Source: Cryptomeria japonica (Eukaryota > Streptophyta > Pinopsida > Cupressales > Cupressaceae). Taken from it: a stretch of DNA of 64,000 nt. The stretch is taken from the NCBI RefSeq assembly GCF_030272615.1, contig NC_081406.1:190893891-190957890 (forward strand), read 5' to 3'. Position numbers and translations under genes: made by a program. Below are positions 60,222-64,000 of the stretch, in pieces. The notes under the pieces are model-generated. The model did no database searches and had not been told where the DNA came from. It worked only from the letters and a program-made list of their open reading frames with translations. Positions within the stretch are counted from its first letter, which is position 1. Each line of letters begins with the position of its first letter.

Positions 60222-61122
60222 TGAAGAAGGGAAAACGTAGCAAGGGAAGATCAGATGGTTAGTATTCAAATGAAGCATTCAAACACATAAAACATAAAGA
60301 ATGACCATTTATACCTTGCTATTTTTACCTCTCCCTCGGATTGAGCTTGATGAAGTGGATGGATGATGAGGATGCGCCCTTGATGCTCCACTTGATGTTC
60401 TCCTTGCTTGATATGATGTGGAATAATCTCCTTTTCTCAACAAGATTAATGGATTTGATGGGATTATTGGATGGATTTTGGATGGATTTGAATTGAAAGA
60501 TTGAAGAAAGAAGAGAGAGGAGAAAATAGTAGCATGACAATGCATGGGAAGTGGATTATTTGTGAGGAGAATAGGTTCCAATTTATAGATTGGAGAAGGC
60601 CAATGGAGGGCCAAGATTGATTTGATCATGAAGGGCTGAGATTGATTTTAGATAGAAGGCATGGATCAGGGGTGCCTTGGGAAAATAAACAGGAATATAA
60701 AATTCCTTGGAAAAGGGGGGGAGAAATTTGAATTTCAAATATGAGGAATTAAAAATTCCAAAATAAAGATGCATTGAGGGATTCAAAAAAAATTGAATTT
60801 CTTTGAGAGACTCAATGTTGATGTGACAAGAGTGGGAATTAAAAAATTCAGGGATAATGATAATCATGATTATGAGAGATTCAAGAAGGATTAATTAGGT
60901 TGAGTGGGATTAGGAAAAGTGATTTGTAGGAATCACATGACTAGGTTAATTAATTAGAATTAATTAACTGAGTGGGTTTAGAGGAAATAATTATTGGACA
61001 ATAGTGATAGAATTAATTAAATTAGATTTAATTAACACTGAGAGGAATAAGGATAACACAATTAAATAAATTAATTATGTTGAAGGCTTAAATTAATTAA
61101 ATATTAATTTTAGGTGTCTACA
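60222..61122 (-). repeat. 5' LTR of element G, copy B (901 bp)
   Basis: On the minus strand it starts TGTAGACACCTAAAATT and ends before the PBS. Frames 60309-60629 and 60583-60867 have counterparts in copy A but not in the 3' LTR, where a deletion breaks the first. Confidence 0.82.
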
Positions 61123-62031
61123 CCCCCTACCAATCCCCTAATTCCATATCAATTTAAGGAGCAACACGAAAACAATCAAGCATTGGAAGCCATTGTAAGT
61201 GCATTGTCTAATACTGAATACATTGATGTACATGGATTAGAATCTGCATTTGAAGTTTGGGAGAAATTAGAACTAATCTATGATGGTGATAAACATGTTC
61301 AAAATGCTAAGGAAGAGATTCTTAGAGGTAAATTTGATTATATGAGAATGGTAAAAGGTGAAAATGTAGCTCAATATTGACAAAGGATCAAAGAGGTTGT
61401 CAATGGTATTAAAAGTGCTGGAGGAAAGATTGAAGATGACATTGTTGTAAGTAAGATGCTTAGAACTCTTTTACCTGCCTATGCAATCAGAGTTTCTACT
61501 ACTCAAGAGTTAAGGTCAGTGAGTAGTGATAAGGTCACTGTTGATTCGCTTATTGGTAAATTGACTGCATTCAAATTGCATAGTTTTGATAATAGTGTTT
61601 CTAAGTCATTTGAATTAGCTTTTAAGGCATCTGTAACCGGTACACCTCTGAGAAAAGGAAAAGATGTATATCATAGTTATGATTACAGATCAAGTCATGG
61701 TGGTAGCAAGGAAGATGTGGATGATGAAGACAACTTGATGGAGTTTGAAGCTCTTCTGGCTAAGAGACTTCTGAGAGGCACTAGTAAATATAAAGGTAAA
61801 CTACCTCTTAAGTGCTTCTCTTGCAATAAGATTGGACATATAGCTGAAAACTATCCTAACAGTGATAGAAAGGAGAAGTTTAGGAAATATAAAGGAAAAG
61901 GGAAGAAACAATACTATGTTGCAGTTGATGAAGGAGTGACTGATGAGGAATCTGAAGAAGATGACAATGATGAGATTGTCTTTGTTGTTGTCAAAGAAGA
62001 TTTGTCTAAAAAAAAGGCTTTGGTATCTTAG
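61123..62031 (+). pseudogene. Copia C1b gag relic, after element G
   Basis: Resumes at PTNPLIPYQFKEQHENNQALEAI and includes the 215-bp piece that C1a lost (SAFEVWEKLELIYDGDKHVQNAKEEILRGKFDYMRM). A TGA at 61378 (AQY*QRIKEV) interrupts. The zinc knuckle CFSCNKIGHIAENY again has Tyr in place of the last Cys (61852-61854). The frame ends at a TAG at 62029, as in C1a. Confidence 0.87.
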
Positions 62032-63440
62032 ATTGACTCTAATGATGAATGTATAATTGATAGTGGTTGTTCACACCACATGATTGGTGATAAAAGCAAA
62101 TTTATATCACTCAAAGAATTTGATGGGGGTGTGGTAAGATTTGGTAACAACTCACCCTGTATGGTTAAAAGTAAAGGATCTATCTCTCTGAATGGTAAAA
62201 GTAATGTAGATGATGTTTATTGGGTAGAAGGCTTAAAACATAACTTATTGAGTGTTGGACAATTGAATGACAAAGGATACCACCTTGAATTTAAGAGTGG
62301 ATTATGTAGGATCATGGGATGCAAAGGATATTTGATTGCTACTGGAAAACAAACTAGAGGTAATCTATTTCATCTAAACACTAAATTGAATAGTTGTTCG
62401 GTGGCTAGAATTGAGGATAGCTGGTTATGGCACAAAAGGTTTTGTCATGTGAACTTTGATAACTTGATAAGGGTCAGCAAATCTAGTATGGTGAGAGGTA
62501 TGCCACAACTTGTGAAACTGAACAATGTGTTATGTAAAGAATGTTAGATGGGTAAGATGACTTCTACATCTTTTAAGAGTAAATCCTTTTCTTCTGAGCA
62601 TATTATTGATTTAGTGCATACTGACTTATGTGGTCCTATGAGGACTATGATATTTTATGGTGTTAAGTATTTTATGATTTTTACTGATGATTTTTCAAGG
62701 ATGACGTGGGTCACTTTTCTAAAAGAAAAGTCTTAAGCTTTCCGTAAATTTAAGGCCTTTAAAACCTTAGTAGAAAAGGAAATTGGGAAGAGTCTGAAAT
62801 GTCTGAGATCTGACCAGGGTGGTGAATTCACTTCTGATGAGTTTGTAAATTATTGAGATGGGCAGCTAGGACCATGTCGATATAAGGAGATGTACTGAAG
62901 ATGTTTTGGAGAGAAGCAGTTAGCACTGTTGTTTACACTTTGAACCAGGTTCTTGTGAAGAAAGGTAATGATAAAACACCTTATGAGCTTTGGTATGGCA
63001 AAACTCCTAATGTCAATTATTTTAAAGTTTTTGGGAGAAGATGTTTTATTAAAAGAGATGATTATACTGGTAAATTTGATGCAAAGAGTGATTTAGGAAC
63101 ATTTCTTGGGTATTCCACCAAGACCAAATCTTTTAAGTGTTACAATAGAAGGACAAAGAAGATAGGTGAGAGTGTGAATGTTAAGGTTGATGAATTCTCT
63201 AACAACCCTGATGAGATCAGCAAATCTGAGCCTGTACATGATGAAGAAAAACTAGTGTTTATTGAACCGAAAGTGCAGAAAAATGATGAACAGAACAATG
63301 CAAGAATAGGTGCTCAATTGGTAGATGATGAGGAAGATGATGAACATAAAGAAGAAGTCACTGCACCAAAACCGATAATCCCAAGATATGTAAGGATAAA
63401 TCATTCAAAAGACCAAATTATAGGTGACAAGAATGTTGGC
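62032..63440 (+). pseudogene. Copia C1b protease-integrase relic
   Basis: Protease IIDSGCSHHMIGDKSKF. The zinc region has the same TAG at 62545 (KEC*MGK). The core is followed by the same TAA at 62734 (KEKS*AF) and TGA at 62854. An 85-bp deletion (junction 62862/62863, relative to C1a 3228-3312) removes the PQQNGISERKN part with the catalytic Glu. The remaining frame 62901-63440 ends DQIIGDKNVGV, where the solo LTR was inserted. Confidence 0.87.
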
Positions 63441-63445
63441 GTGTT

Positions 63446-63943
63446 TGTTGGCAATTTGGAGGAATTGATTATGTGTTGCCTTGATGTTTTGTCATTGATG
63501 GCAAGACCAGTTGTTTTGGTTATTTACCGGTTTTCAGTTGGTTCTGGTAGAGTGGTTGTTTATGATATTGATCTAGTATGATCCGGTATGCTTTGGTTTG
63601 TAGAATTGGTTTGGATCTATCATTCATGCTATTTAGATGTGTATCATGATCAGTTGGCTCAGGATTTGATGACTCAGGAGCTATAATTTGTTCTAGTAAG
63701 CCCTTTGGTCACCGGTAAGGGTTTTACCAACAAAGCTTTGTTCAAGATCTTTTGATGCACGTGATAAGTTGTGTTGGTGTGACTTCTAGATGGCTTTCAG
63801 AATGTTGTTGGTTATCTTGTTCATGTTCCAGTTCATCGGTGGTGTTGGATTTGGCTTATGATGACCTATTTTGGGTCCAGTGTTATCTCTAAGGTTATGG
63901 ACCGGTTTATGTAATGTGTTGGAAGATGTTCCTGATTCATTAG
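63446..63943 (+). mobile_element. Solo copia LTR in C1b (same insertion as 3896-5148), cut short
   Basis: Starts TGTTGGCAATTTGG after GTGTT at 63441-63445, exactly as in C1a, and aligns with 3896-4393. It is interrupted at 63944 by another element. Confidence 0.9.
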
Positions 63944-64000
63944 TGTAGACGTATAAAAATGACCATATTCCTAAATGAATATTTTATGTTCATTTTTCTA
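63944..64000 (+). mobile_element. Start of a further LTR-like element nested in the solo LTR (partial)
   Basis: The C1a-like sequence stops after CTGATTCATTAG and is replaced by TGTAGACGTATAAAAATG. TGTAGAC is a common plant LTR start and also resembles the G LTR start. Only 57 bases are visible, so this is a weak call. Confidence 0.5.

Larger units (their letters stand above)
53117..61122 (-). mobile_element. Element G: 8.0-kb non-autonomous LTR element nested in C1b gag
   Basis: Bounded by TGAAGAGAGG (53117) and GGTGTCTACA (61122). The flanks CCCCT and CCCCC(T) are a near-perfect 5-base target duplication within the gag codons for KYVPPT. On the minus strand it has a 5' LTR (60222-61122), a TGG-starting PBS candidate at 60218, a Pro/Ser-rich broken reading frame, a minisatellite, a purine tract (AAAGAAGGGCAAAA, 54009-53996) and a 3' LTR (53117-53995). 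No protease, integrase or RT is recognisable, so it would need enzymes from another element (LARD-like). A copy sits at 1-1705. Confidence 0.83.

Overview
The window looks like a piece of a large, AT-rich, repeat-filled plant nuclear genome, most likely a gymnosperm (conifer-like). This is inferred from dense nested Ty1/copia and Ty3/gypsy elements, almost no genes, and a cinnamate 4-hydroxylase with a long N-terminus and a single intron. I see no bacterial operons, CRISPR arrays or RNA genes that I can support.

The only apparently intact cellular gene is on the minus strand at 28691-30658. It encodes trans-cinnamate 4-hydroxylase (CYP73A/C4H), the second enzyme of phenylpropanoid and lignin synthesis. 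It has two exons, one GT-AG intron, a TATA box and a palindromic pair of W-box cores. A second copy of its 3' flank and promoter lies just downstream (27200-27430) with the whole transcription unit missing, which looks like a hollowed-out tandem duplicate.

Left part (1-8660): a dead copia element (C1a). Its gag is interrupted by a minus-strand non-autonomous LTR element (G, only its end visible, 1-1705). Its pol is split by a solo copia LTR (3896-5148, TSD GTGTT). It ends in a 1.59-kb 3' LTR (7070-8660).

Middle part (8661-30900): AT-rich sequence with two CATA/TATA microsatellites, a 4.26-kb solo-LTR-like insertion with perfect TSD TGATT (16668-20923), a promoter-like array of four palindromic repeats ahead of a TATA box (24071-24380), a LINE ORF1/DUF4283-like relic (26391-26642), and the C4H locus.

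Right part (31040-64000): a 5'-truncated copia (C4) abuts the C4H promoter. It is followed by pieces of a minus-strand Ty3/gypsy element hosting a complete but decayed copia C3 (34915-42451, TSD CAATG). Next comes C1b (from 43985), whose 5' LTR hosts complete minus-strand copia C2 (44481-51831) and whose gag hosts the complete 8.0-kb G element (53117-61122). The C1b pol carries the same solo-LTR insertion as C1a, which is itself cut by another LTR at 63944.

C1a and C1b share both nested insertions and at least five inactivating stops, so they were copied after death. The structures I find most interesting are an array of small hairpins with a recurrent CTAACA loop in the LTRs of three copia families, and a TAA stop at the same integrase codon in all three families.
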